Assembly (NCBI GenBank): GCA_007129635.1
Contig: SKVE01000167.1
Coordinates: 1 to 8,296 of the forward strand
Reading direction: 5' to 3'
Source: Planctomycetaceae bacterium
GTDB lineage: Bacteria > Planctomycetota > Planctomycetia > Pirellulales > Pirellulaceae
DNA length: 8,296 nucleotides
A program made the translations under genes and the position numbers. The notes below the pieces were generated by a model that worked only from the letters and a program-made list of their open reading frames with translations, made no database searches and was not told the origin of the DNA. This document shows positions 1 to 7,130 of this stretch, piece after piece. The stretch's first letter is position 1. Each line of letters opens with the position of its first letter.

Positions 1-358
1 ACTGACTGGCGGGCACGACGAACGCCGGATGCCACAACAGATCATGAAAACCGGGCGCGATCCGCCAAGCCCCCAGGGCGTGGAACAGCACGGTGTTAGG
101 ATCGTTCGATTCGTTGGTGTGGTACTCGTACCAGAATTCGCGACCCGGATGATCCGGCTCGAAAAAAACCTCCAGTTCTTCCAGCAGGCGGTCGATCTGC
201 GCATCGTCCAGGATCCGAACGCCACTCAAGTACCCGTCGCGCTCGTAATCGGCGATTTGTTGCGGAGTTAGCTGGAATGCCTTCCACCGATCGGGCGTTT
301 CGGGCAACGAGAAAAGCGTTCCAGAGGGCTGGTGCTGAAGGGAAAGATCAGAAATCAT
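1..358 (-). CDS. Phytanoyl-CoA dioxygenase (PhyH) family protein, N-terminal part
   Basis: This reading frame starts at an ATG at 358-356 and runs off the left edge, giving the first 119 residues. After a variable stretch of about 28 residues comes LTPQQIADYERDGYLSGVRI (30-49), the usual opening of PhyH-family enzymes ('L-T-x-x-Q-I-x-x-F/Y-E-R-D-G-Y/F'). An acidic amphipathic segment follows (DDAQIDRLLEELEVFF, 51-66), then LFHALGAWRIAPGFHDLLWHP (91-111), which resembles the conserved block before the catalytic core. The family are non-haem Fe(II)/2-oxoglutarate oxygenases. The HxD...H iron ligands would lie beyond the window, so activity and substrate cannot be judged. The start is supported by AAGAGG 11 nt upstream. 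It follows the argA-like gene on the same strand, separated by a long inverted repeat, so it may be a separate transcription unit. The family call is likely; the substrate is unknown. Confidence 0.75.
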   Translation of the reverse strand, partial: MISDLSLQHQPSGTLFSLPETPDRWKAFQLTPQQIADYERDGYLSGVRILDDAQIDRLLEELEVFFEPDHPGREFWYEYHTNESNDPNTVLFHALGAWRIAPGFHDLLWHPAFVVPASQ

Positions 359-369
359 CGGACAGGTTT

Positions 370-375
370 CCTCTT
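370..375 (-). promoter_or_regulatory. Ribosome binding site of the PhyH-family gene
   Basis: On the minus strand AAGAGG lies 11 nt before the ATG at 358, a slightly long but acceptable Shine-Dalgarno spacing. It supports this start. I see no convincing -10/-35 pair between it and the inverted repeat at 443-515. Confidence 0.45.
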
Positions 376-442
376 GAGAGATCCACGTTCACGGGAAAAC
401 GTCAGTTTTACCGGAATTCCGAGAACTTGCCAGTGTTCGGAA

Positions 443-515
443 GGGGTCGGGAGTCGTTTTCGGAGAAAGCTTCTTCCATGTGGTTCGTTGTTGCCAGAAA
501 ACGACTCCCGACCCC
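443..515. repeat. Perfect 19-bp inverted repeat with 35-nt loop (REP/BIME- or MITE-like hairpin)
   Basis: The left arm GGGGTCGGGAGTCGTTTTC (443-461) is the exact reverse complement of the right arm GAAAACGACTCCCGACCCC (497-515). The arms enclose 35 nt. The right arm starts 6 nt past the argA-like stop codon. A 19-bp perfect match is far beyond chance for a 160-bp gap. Read on the minus strand, it forms a strong hairpin at the 3' end of the argA-like message, but the stem is followed by TTCCGAAC rather than a T-run, so it is not a classic intrinsic terminator. Its position and shape suggest a dispersed palindromic element (two REP-like units head to head, or a miniature element) or an mRNA 3'-end stabiliser that separates argA-like from the PhyH gene. 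The repeat is seen directly; the role is inferred. Confidence 0.85.
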
Positions 516-521
516 GTTGCG

Positions 522-1850
522 TCACCCATGCAAGGCTACGAGCGGAAACTCGTATAACTCGACGTTCCCGCGCTGCGGCACCTGGTAACGCTGGCGAGCC
601 TGCTCCAAAAGATCAAGCTCCCACGTGTTCTCCTGGGCGACGATCCCGCCGCTGCGCTGGAACAGCCGCTTGGCATGGTTCGATGCGGTGATGGCCACCG
701 CGGTGGACAATCCCTTGCCTCGCAAGCGGTCCAGTGTTTCGTTCAGCAGCAATTGCCCGTGTTGCGAATCCTGGTGGTTTTCACCGATCACAAAACCGCT
801 GATCATCACCGCCCGGGGCGTTTCTTTGAGTTGGATCACGTGCAGCTTGCCGATCAGGACATCGCGATGGCTGAGTACCAGTGTACAAGGCAGCAATCGG
901 CGGAGAGCCTCGCGATCCAAAGGTTTGACCAACGGCGTGCCGCAAGGGGTCTGATAGCGTTGCGATTCCTGGTGCAGCCGCTGGATCTCGTCCAGATCTT
1001 CGGGCCGCGCGTAGTCGACGTGGTGACTCTGCTGCCGCTCGATCATCGTCCCGACACCGGTACGGGTGAGGATCTCTTCCAGCATCCGCGCGTAGGAAAC
1101 GATGTGGACCTGGCGGACCCCGCCCGCTACGGCCCGGATGCTGGCATGCACCTTGGGCAACATCGCATGAGGCAGCAAGGGATCGCCCCGGGCATCGCGT
1201 CGCGGCAGCAGGCACAACAGTTCTTCCAGGTCCGCGAAACTCAGTTGTTGCAGCGCGCCTTTGCGACTCGGTAAGGAAAGGCCATCGATGTGCGTCAGCA
1301 ACATCAGCTTGTGAGCACCCAGTGCGACGGCCAGATCGGCAGCAGACGAAACCGAGGGGACGTGCAGGAACTGCTGATGCTCGTCCCAGCCGCCGAAGCC
1401 AAGAATTGCCAAACGCCGCTGGTCCAGCACCGCACGGATCATCGACAGATCGAAACCGGTGACAATCCCCGTGCTTTCGTGACCGATTCGGCGTTCGGCT
1501 CGGATGGCCGTTTCGGGCAGCAGCGTGTTTGCGATGCCCATGGATTCGCACAACGCGGTGAAGGATTCAGCGATCTGATGCCGCTGGTGCTGCAGGCGAG
1601 GCAGGGCGTGTTCCGGGACGATCATCCGATGGGTTTCCACGTGTTGCCGGGCCCCGAACCGAGCGAACAATTCGTGTGTGAAACTTTCGCCTTTGCCGAA
1701 AACTAAGGCTACCCGAATATCGTGCTTCAGAAGATCCCGGATGCCCTGCAGGACCGTCCGAGTGGTGTGTGCGTTCTCGACCGCTTCGGCTTCGGCCTGA
1801 ATCACAAAAACTTCGTCAGCGAACTGAGTATAGTAGCGATTCCGGCTCAT
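522..1850 (-). CDS. argA: ArgA-like amino-acid N-acetyltransferase (N-acetylglutamate synthase)
   Basis: The 442-residue product matches the length and order of classic bacterial NAGS: an amino-acid-kinase fold (about 10-270) plus a C-terminal GNAT domain (about 275-415). NAGS transfers acetyl from acetyl-CoA to glutamate, the first step of arginine synthesis in the cytoplasm. The kinase-fold signature MLPKVHASIRAVAGGVRQVHI (230-250) is close to the P-K-V-x-A...G-V-x-x-V-H-I block of N-acetylglutamate kinases, and GVGTMI (265-270) is the usual end of that domain. The ATP site looks dead: the V-I-K-x-G-G motif is replaced by VIQAEA (16-21) and the glycine-rich loop reads VFGKG (50-54). This fits a regulatory pseudokinase as in NAGS. 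The GNAT acetyl-CoA loop is degenerate (HQDSQHGQLLL, 359-369), but from memory the E. coli enzyme also departs from the consensus here. The ATG overlaps the RND stop codon (ATGA), and no good Shine-Dalgarno is near it. Another GNAT substrate is possible. Confidence 0.75.
   Translation of the reverse strand: MSRNRYYTQFADEVFVIQAEAEAVENAHTTRTVLQGIRDLLKHDIRVALVFGKGESFTHELFARFGARQHVETHRMIVPEHALPRLQHQRHQIAESFTALCESMGIANTLLPETAIRAERRIGHESTGIVTGFDLSMIRAVLDQRRLAILGFGGWDEHQQFLHVPSVSSAADLAVALGAHKLMLLTHIDGLSLPSRKGALQQLSFADLEELLCLLPRRDARGDPLLPHAMLPKVHASIRAVAGGVRQVHIVSYARMLEEILTRTGVGTMIERQQSHHVDYARPEDLDEIQRLHQESQRYQTPCGTPLVKPLDREALRRLLPCTLVLSHRDVLIGKLHVIQLKETPRAVMISGFVIGENHQDSQHGQLLLNETLDRLRGKGLSTAVAITASNHAKRLFQRSGGIVAQENTWELDLLEQARQRYQVPQRGNVELYEFPLVALHG
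1847..1850 (-). other. ATGA stop/start overlap between RND gene and argA-like gene
   Basis: On the minus strand the bases ATGA hold both the argA-like start (ATG, 1850-1848) and the RND stop (TGA, 1849-1847). The nearest purine-rich stretch (GGAG) is about 16 nt before the ATG, too far for normal initiation. Translation of the argA-like gene therefore probably depends on termination-reinitiation after the RND gene. Confidence 0.85.
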
Positions 1851-4800
1851 GCGTTGCTTTCACCCACTCCGATCGACTGGGGATCACGGGCTGTCTGATC
1901 GACCGACGGGGCGAGCGGGCTTGGAATGACCAGCGGCTGCTGTGGGTGACGTGCCAGCCAGCCGCGCCAAGCTGTTTGGGCGTCCAACACCAGGCTGAAC
2001 AGCAGCGGGACGACGATCAGGGTGAAAATGGTCGAGCAGACCAGTCCGCCGACGACCACGGCGCCCAGCCCTCGATACAATTCGCTGCCGGGACCGGGCG
2101 CCATCACCAGGGGCAGCATGCCGAACACACTGGTGGCCGTCGTCATCAAAATGGGACGGACACGCGACTTGACCGATTGGCGAATCGCTTCGCGTGGCGG
2201 CATTGGCCGGCAGAGATGCTCTTCCCCCTCGCCCAGTCCGCGCATGAAATTCAAGGCCTGATGCACCAGCAAGATCGCGTTATTGACCACCACGCCGATC
2301 AGGATCACAAAGCCCAGCATGGTCAGCGTATCCAGTTGCTGAGTTGGATCGACCAATCGCACCAGCCGCAGTCCGATGAAACCGCCCACCGAAGCCAGGG
2401 GGACGCTGAAGAGGATGACAAACGGATGCAGGAAGCTCTCGAACAGGGCCGCCATCAACAGATACGTGATCAACAGGGCCAGGAACAGCCGGCTGAGTCC
2501 CACGCTGGCCAGGGAGTCCCCGTTCCAGCCGTCCCAGTTGCCTAGCAATGACGTGCGGACCTGGGTCAGTTTGTCTGTGTTGCCCGACAGCCGGATTTGA
2601 ACATCGGGCGTCATGCCGCCGGTCAATCGGGCATTGGCTACCAACTGGTTAATCCGATTCTGAGCCTGTTCCAAGGCCATCGTTGCGGGCGGGTTGACGG
2701 TGAACGTCACCGCTCGACGCTGCTCGACACGTCGAATCGACTGCGAGGCATCGCTGTCGACGAAATGCACCAGTTCGCCCAACGGCACAATGGCCACTTG
2801 GCCGTCTTCTTCGGAGACGGCCAGCGGCACCTGAGCCAGTTCGTCGGGAGTCAACTCCAGACGCGGGTCGCGGATCACCACCAGATCGATGTTGTCGCCA
2901 TCGAAGCTGAAATCACCGGCGACGGCCCCATCGATCATCGCTCGCACGGCCACCGCGAACTCCTGCACGCTCAGCCCCAGTTCCTTGGCTCGCACCTGGT
3001 CGATGACGACGCGTCGTTCCGGCCCTGCTTCATTGAAGCCCATCGGATCGCTACGGACGTCGAATCGCGAAAACTCCGCCCATAGTCGATCCTGCAGATA
3101 CGCCGCGCTGCTGCGGAGCCGCTGCATGTCGGTGCCGATCACTTCGACCTGGACCGAATTCGAGCCGCCCGCGTTTCGTCCAAAAATCGACCGCTGCGAC
3201 GAATAGCCATGACAGCCGGGGATCTGGCTCATCGCCTGCTTCAGAATATCCCGCACCGGCTTGACGTTTTCCGGATCCTTGCTGGTGGTCAGCACGAACA
3301 CACGGCCGCGAGACACCGTGAAAAAGAACTCGTCCAAGGCCGGAACCGACTCGATCCGTTTCCCCGTCTGCGTATCGATCAGCGGCATGATCGCCGATGC
3401 CTGCTGGCTGTCGTCCGCCTCCCAATACGGCCGGACCATCTGCTCGACATGGCTCGCCACCCGAGCGTTTTGCTCCATCGAGTATCCCGGCGGAGTGAAG
3501 ATTTGGCCGAAGGTCAGATTCTTGTTCCCGTCCGGCAGGTAGCTGGCCGGCAACATCAGAGCACGACTCGTCCCCAAGGCGGCGCCCATGATCGTCAGGA
3601 TCACCACCACTCGCAACCACACGCCCGCCGGGCTGGGATGGGCCATCCAATAGATCATGCGTGAAAACGCGTCGGCGCACCAGGCCAGCAACGGTGCGAT
3701 CCCCAGCAGCGAACGGAAGGCACGAACGACGGGCCCCCGCTCCGATCGCCGCATGTGCAGGAACTTGGCACCGGCCGCCGGGATCACCGTGATCGACACC
3801 AGCAACGAAAGCAAAACAGCCGCACAGATGGCCAGGGCGATGTCATAGAATAATTGGCCGGTCTCTTCCTTGATCGTCAGCACCGGTGCGAAAACCGCCA
3901 CGGTCGTCAACGTCGAGGCCAAGATAGCGCCCCAGACCTCCTTGGTGCCTCGATACGCGGCTTCGGCCGGCCGCTCGCCCAATGCCAGGTGCCGGTCGAT
4001 GTTCTCCAACACCACGATCGCGTTGTCTACCACCATGCCGACCGCAAAACTCAACCCGGCCAGCGAGATCACGTTCACATTCCGGCCCGTCACCGCCATG
4101 ACGACAAACGAGCCGATGATCGAGATCGGGATCGCGACGGCGATGATCAGCGTCGGACGGGGGCTGCGCAAAAACAACAGCAGGACCAACACCGCCAAGC
4201 TGCCGCCCAGCATCAGGTTCTCGCGGACCAAGCCCAACGCGCGGTGGATATAATACGTGTCGTCCATCACCAGACGCAGCCGCAGACCGTAGCGGTCGTT
4301 CTTGTACGAACTTAAGACGCCGCCGGGTGCGTTGAGTTCTTCGATCACCGCGCGGACCTGCTGCATCATCTCCAGCACGTTCGCGCCGACCTCGCGCCGA
4401 ATGAACAGCGTCATAGATGACGCGCCCTTGCATTGCGAAAAAAAGGTCGCCTTCTCCAAGGCCAGTTCGACCTCCGCGATGTCTTCCACGCGGATCGGCA
4501 CCCCGTGATCGTCGTACTTGACGATCGTTTGCCGCAATGGGTCCAGCGAATCGAATTGGCCAACCACTCGGAACCGCACCTCCTGACGCCCGGCGGCCAT
4601 GTCGCCCGCCGATTCGTTCAGATTGTCCGCCCGCAACGCGTCACGCAGTTCGGTCACTCGAATGCCACGCTGCGCTAGGGCAACCGGATCGAAACGGACC
4701 TGGACCTGGTGAGACCGACCACCGAAAATACCGACTTCCGCGACGCCGGGAATGCGTTCAAAGGCGGGCTTCAGGTACCGGTCGGTCGAATCGAAAAAGC

Positions 4801-5260
4801 GAGCGACGTCAAAGGTCGGGTCTTCGGCCTGCAGCAAACAGACGGCGACCGAATCGTCGCTGGCCGTGTCCGAGGCTCGGATCGCCGGACGCTGGACATC
4901 GGGCGGATACAAACGCACCTCGTCCAATCGACTGGACACTTCCTGCAAGGCGCGGGACATGTCATAGCCCACGTTGAATTCCAGCGTAACGAAGGCTCGC
5001 CCCAGTTGCGCCACCGAAGTCATCTTGTACAAGCCCTGCAGCGTCTTGAGCTTGTCTTCCTGCACGATCAAGATCGAACGCTCGATCTCTTCGGGACTGC
5101 GTCCCGTCCACTCGGTCCGCACCGTCACCACGGGACGTTCGATGTCCGGGGTCAACTGGATGGGGATAATACTCAGCGAAATCACCCCGAACAGCAGCAC
5201 CAGGATCACACCGACGGTGACCTTGACTGGATTGGTGATGGCAAAGCGGATGATGTCCAC
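1847..5260 (-). CDS. RND-superfamily efflux permease (AcrB/HAE-like)
   Basis: This 1137-residue inner-membrane protein should be a proton-driven exporter working as a trimer. It shows the full two-fold RND plan: TM1 (about 12-32), a large periplasmic loop (33-340), TM2-TM6 (346-494), TM7 (548-568), a second periplasmic loop (570-915), and TM8-TM12 (922-1090). The TM4 signature GMVVDNAIVVLEN (408-420) keeps the first proton-relay aspartate (D412) but has N413 where AcrB has its second; this VDN form is common in HAE-like RNDs. TM10 carries GVVVNNAILLVHQ (989-1001), with no lysine equivalent to AcrB K940. It is about 90 residues longer than AcrB, partly from a Pro-rich cytoplasmic tail (1092-1137) and a W/G/N-rich insertion before TM8 (905-920). 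The start is GTG, not ATG, with AGGAG 8 nt upstream. The upstream gap to moeA is 122 bp. No membrane-fusion or outer-membrane partner is nearby; substrate unknown. Confidence 0.93.
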   Translation of the reverse strand: MDIIRFAITNPVKVTVGVILVLLFGVISLSIIPIQLTPDIERPVVTVRTEWTGRSPEEIERSILIVQEDKLKTLQGLYKMTSVAQLGRAFVTLEFNVGYDMSRALQEVSSRLDEVRLYPPDVQRPAIRASDTASDDSVAVCLLQAEDPTFDVARFFDSTDRYLKPAFERIPGVAEVGIFGGRSHQVQVRFDPVALAQRGIRVTELRDALRADNLNESAGDMAAGRQEVRFRVVGQFDSLDPLRQTIVKYDDHGVPIRVEDIAEVELALEKATFFSQCKGASSMTLFIRREVGANVLEMMQQVRAVIEELNAPGGVLSSYKNDRYGLRLRLVMDDTYYIHRALGLVRENLMLGGSLAVLVLLLFLRSPRPTLIIAVAIPISIIGSFVVMAVTGRNVNVISLAGLSFAVGMVVDNAIVVLENIDRHLALGERPAEAAYRGTKEVWGAILASTLTTVAVFAPVLTIKEETGQLFYDIALAICAAVLLSLLVSITVIPAAGAKFLHMRRSERGPVVRAFRSLLGIAPLLAWCADAFSRMIYWMAHPSPAGVWLRVVVILTIMGAALGTSRALMLPASYLPDGNKNLTFGQIFTPPGYSMEQNARVASHVEQMVRPYWEADDSQQASAIMPLIDTQTGKRIESVPALDEFFFTVSRGRVFVLTTSKDPENVKPVRDILKQAMSQIPGCHGYSSQRSIFGRNAGGSNSVQVEVIGTDMQRLRSSAAYLQDRLWAEFSRFDVRSDPMGFNEAGPERRVVIDQVRAKELGLSVQEFAVAVRAMIDGAVAGDFSFDGDNIDLVVIRDPRLELTPDELAQVPLAVSEEDGQVAIVPLGELVHFVDSDASQSIRRVEQRRAVTFTVNPPATMALEQAQNRINQLVANARLTGGMTPDVQIRLSGNTDKLTQVRTSLLGNWDGWNGDSLASVGLSRLFLALLITYLLMAALFESFLHPFVILFSVPLASVGGFIGLRLVRLVDPTQQLDTLTMLGFVILIGVVVNNAILLVHQALNFMRGLGEGEEHLCRPMPPREAIRQSVKSRVRPILMTTATSVFGMLPLVMAPGPGSELYRGLGAVVVGGLVCSTIFTLIVVPLLFSLVLDAQTAWRGWLARHPQQPLVIPSPLAPSVDQTARDPQSIGVGESNA

Positions 5261-5268
5261 CGGCGAGG

Positions 5269-5273
5269 CTCCT
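5269..5273 (-). promoter_or_regulatory. Ribosome binding site fixing a GTG start for the RND gene
   Basis: On the minus strand AGGAG is followed by 8 nt and then GTG GAC ATC (from 5260). The strong Shine-Dalgarno at ideal spacing supports GTG at 5260-5258 as the true start. The encoded N-terminus (DIIRFAITNPV) is exactly what RND permeases usually begin with. Confidence 0.75.
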
Positions 5274-5382
5274 GAAGGCAGGCGAGGGCGATCGAGGTAG
5301 GATGGACGACGATCTCCACCGGGATTCCCAGCAACTCTAGCTTAGCCCATCGCCAGACGCTTCGCCAGTCGGCCAACGGCGG

Positions 5383-6630
5383 TCAGCCGTATAGCCACAC
5401 CTGGACCTCCGCACCGGGCGGGTAGCCTTCGCTGTCTTGAGGGACGACGACGAAACCGTCCGCACGGGTGGTCGAGCTGAGCATCGATGCCCCGCTGATC
5501 GCCAGGGGGTGTACCTGATCATCGGTGATCTTCACTCGAGCATAATCCAGACGCCCCACGACGGAGACCAACTTTCGAGCCAACGGCAACCGAACCGCCC
5601 GATACGGCCATGGGCCAGGCAGCCCTGCCAGCGCACGAATCGCGCGGCCCGCAAAGAAATCGTACGCGCACAAGCACGAGACCGGGTTGCCGGGCAGCAA
5701 GAAGACCAGCCGCTGGTCCAAAAGCCCCATCCCCGCCGGACTGCTGGGCCGCATCGCCACGCCATGCACGGCTAGATGTCCGTGCTCGGCCAGCAAGGCC
5801 GGAGCATAATCCTCCTGGCCCACGCTGGAACCGCCAGATATCAGCACGACATCCGCTCGATCTTGCATCGCCATCAGAATGCTGGCCGGATCGTCCGGCA
5901 CGATGCCGGGATAGATCGGCACACCTCCGTCCCGACGGATCAAAGCGGCCAGCATGGGGCCATTGGAATCCACCACCTGGTTGGCTACCGCCCGAGAACC
6001 AGCAGGCAATAGTTCGTTGCCGGTCACGATAATTCGGACGCACGGCTTGCCCACGACCGCGGCCTCTGCGATTCCGACGGAGGCCAGAACCCCTACATCC
6101 TGTGGTCGCAGTCGACGTCCTGCGCGTAAGACGATCGAGCCGCATGCGATGTCCTCGCCAATGCGTCCCACGTGCTTACCCGGCGTCACTTCGGCCACGA
6201 CCGAAACAGAATTCCCCTCGGATTGAGTGCTTTCCGCAGGAATCACGGCATCGGCACCCTCTGGAAGGGGTGCTCCGGTCATGATCCGGACCGCTTGGCC
6301 GTTACGGATCCTCGAAGGGAATTGTCGGCCTGCCAGGACTTCGCCCACGATGGTCAGTGTCAGGCGGTTGTAGGCTGACGCGCCCGAGGTATCCTGGGCC
6401 AGGACAGCAAAGCCATCCATCATGGCTCGATCAAACGCGGGAACATCGACGTCGCTGACAATATCCTGGGCCAGGACACGGTCGGCCAAGTCGCCAAGAG
6501 TCGCCATTTCGGAGGGCATGCAAGCCGTCTGACCGTCGATCCATCGCCACGCTTGATCTACCGTTGCCCGCGAAGCGAAGCCTCGCATGCGTACATCGAT
6601 CGGATGATGGGGCGAAACGTCGGCGTTCAT
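5383..6630 (-). CDS. moeA: Molybdopterin molybdenumtransferase MoeA
   Basis: The 415-residue cytoplasmic enzyme inserts molybdate into adenylylated molybdopterin, the last common step of molybdenum cofactor synthesis. Its length and motifs fit MoeA: DVPAFDRAMMDGFA (62-75), IMTGAPLPEGADAVIP (116-131), TGNELLPAG (203-211), DSNGPML (221-227), SGGSSVGQEDY (265-275), LPGNPVS (312-318), and a C-terminal domain ending in a P-P-G-A-E-V-Q-V-W-L barrel strand (404-413). The E. coli K-P-G-K-P loop is replaced by MRPSSP (293-298), so both loop lysines are missing; I recall similar R-P-x-S-P forms in other bacterial MoeA proteins. No Shine-Dalgarno precedes the ATG; instead an extended -10 lies about 9 nt upstream, suggesting a leaderless message. 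A 17-bp direct repeat within the gene encodes VLAQD twice. No other moa/mog/mob genes are in the window. Confidence 0.93.
   Translation of the reverse strand: MNADVSPHHPIDVRMRGFASRATVDQAWRWIDGQTACMPSEMATLGDLADRVLAQDIVSDVDVPAFDRAMMDGFAVLAQDTSGASAYNRLTLTIVGEVLAGRQFPSRIRNGQAVRIMTGAPLPEGADAVIPAESTQSEGNSVSVVAEVTPGKHVGRIGEDIACGSIVLRAGRRLRPQDVGVLASVGIAEAAVVGKPCVRIIVTGNELLPAGSRAVANQVVDSNGPMLAALIRRDGGVPIYPGIVPDDPASILMAMQDRADVVLISGGSSVGQEDYAPALLAEHGHLAVHGVAMRPSSPAGMGLLDQRLVFLLPGNPVSCLCAYDFFAGRAIRALAGLPGPWPYRAVRLPLARKLVSVVGRLDYARVKITDDQVHPLAISGASMLSSTTRADGFVVVPQDSEGYPPGAEVQVWLYG
6390..6478 (-). repeat. 17-bp direct repeat inside moeA (two copies, 72 bp apart)
   Basis: The plus-strand word TATCCTGGGCCAGGACA occurs at 6390-6406 and again at 6462-6478. 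The copies are 72 bp (24 codons) apart and in the same reading frame, so both encode V-L-A-Q-D (residues 52-56 and 76-80). Each copy contains the near-palindrome CCTGG-G-CCAGG. The copies flank the conserved DVPAFDRAMMDGFA motif. Confidence 0.85.
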
Positions 6631-6638
6631 AGGGCGGC

Positions 6639-6647
6639 ATTATAGCA
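6639..6647 (-). promoter_or_regulatory. Extended -10 promoter of moeA, possibly leaderless
   Basis: On the minus strand TGCTATAAT (6647-6639) is a perfect extended -10 (TGn plus TATAAT). The usual -10 to start distance would put transcription initiation near 6632, only about 2 nt before the moeA ATG at 6630. The 12 nt before the ATG hold no Shine-Dalgarno. No strong -35 is present; TTCACC at 6665-6660 is the best candidate, at a short 15-nt spacing. The promoter word is seen; leaderless initiation is inferred. Confidence 0.5.
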
Positions 6648-6912
6648 CCGTCCTCGCCAGGTGAAACCGTTAAAATCTGCGAAATCCGCTCGTTTGGAAC
6701 CGATGGAACGAGTCGTAATCGTCCGAAGCCCGACCTACGACGCAGAATCCACAAATCCTTAAAAATCAGTATCTTCGAGGAGCAATCAAGGCGTTAGATC
6801 GTGTGTTAAACTGGGTAGGGGTAAAGGGAACTTCGGCGTCTTCTGGTTCGTCCAATGGCCTTGGATGCTTCCCACTTTGCCGCCGTGCGAGCGTCTGTGG
6901 AAACATTTGTTT
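6648..6912. other. Divergent intergenic stretch without a recognisable gene
   Basis: No reading frame here has a credible product or ribosome binding site. The only structure I note is a small inverted repeat, GTCGTA (6712-6717) and TACGAC (6736-6741), with an 18-nt spacer. It lies upstream of the moeA promoter and could be a weak operator or chance. The stretch is more AT-rich than the flanking genes, as expected for a promoter region. Confidence 0.5.
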
Positions 6913-6941
6913 TTTGCATAACCCCTACAGTCAACTATAAT
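6913..6941 (+). promoter_or_regulatory. Sigma-70-like promoter of the LEPR-type surface protein gene
   Basis: TTTGCA (6913-6918, four of six matches to TTGACA) is followed by exactly 17 nt and a perfect TATAAT (6936-6941). The predicted transcription start is near 6948. It points at the rightward gene, whose coding start is about 198 nt downstream, so the message would carry a long leader. Confidence 0.6.
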
Positions 6942-7038
6942 CCGACTTAAGTGACGTATATCTTCTTATGTTGCCCAGATTGCTCATGTTAACTTTCGGC
7001 TTCCCCGATTTTGACGTAATGAGAAGATACCGAACTGT

Positions 7039-7076
7039 CCCTGCGTCTAGGGGGGGAGCACCCTCTGCAGGGTTTT
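7039..7076 (+). terminator. Stable GC-rich hairpin followed by TTTT: possible attenuator or small-RNA terminator
   Basis: CCCTGC (7039-7044) and AGGGGG (7049-7054), split by a 4-nt bulge, pair with the continuous strand CCCTCTGCAGGG (7061-7072), leaving a 6-nt loop. Four T residues (7073-7076) follow at once. That is a strong stem with a short U-tract, so termination may be partial. TCCCCC at 7101-7106 could compete for the G-run, giving an alternative fold. Lying about 70 nt before the coding start, it could attenuate the surface protein gene or end a ~130-nt RNA. Confidence 0.4.
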
Positions 7077-7130
7077 GCCGATCGTCACGATGAATTTCCG
7101 TCCCCCGGATCCGTTTAATTAGCTGCGATG

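Noticed and set aside
443..515. Intrinsic terminator after the argA-like gene
   Set aside because: The stem is strong, but there is no T-run after it on either strand and the loop is 35 nt, so it was recorded as a repeat instead.
277..691. Plus-strand open frames at 277-588 and 332-691
   Set aside because: They run antisense through the PhyH gene start, the inverted repeat and the argA-like 3' end; no coding evidence.
675..1274. 199-codon plus-strand open frame
   Set aside because: Wholly antisense to the argA-like coding region, which has clear family motifs; no support of its own.
1769..2545. 258-codon open frame on the plus strand, rich in Gln, His and Arg
   Set aside because: It lies antisense to the argA-like and RND genes, its composition is that of a reverse-frame shadow, and it has no domain or ribosome binding site.
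3051..4433. Minus-strand open frames at 3051-3680 and 3843-4433
   Set aside because: Same-strand, out-of-frame shadows of the RND gene in GC-rich DNA; Arg/Gly-rich without domains.
5519..6145. 208-codon minus-strand open frame
   Set aside because: Out-of-frame shadow of moeA, whose frame carries all the conserved motifs.
7128..7130. Upstream in-frame ATG of the surface protein gene as start
   Set aside because: No Shine-Dalgarno precedes it, whereas the ATG at 7146 has a well-placed purine-rich site.
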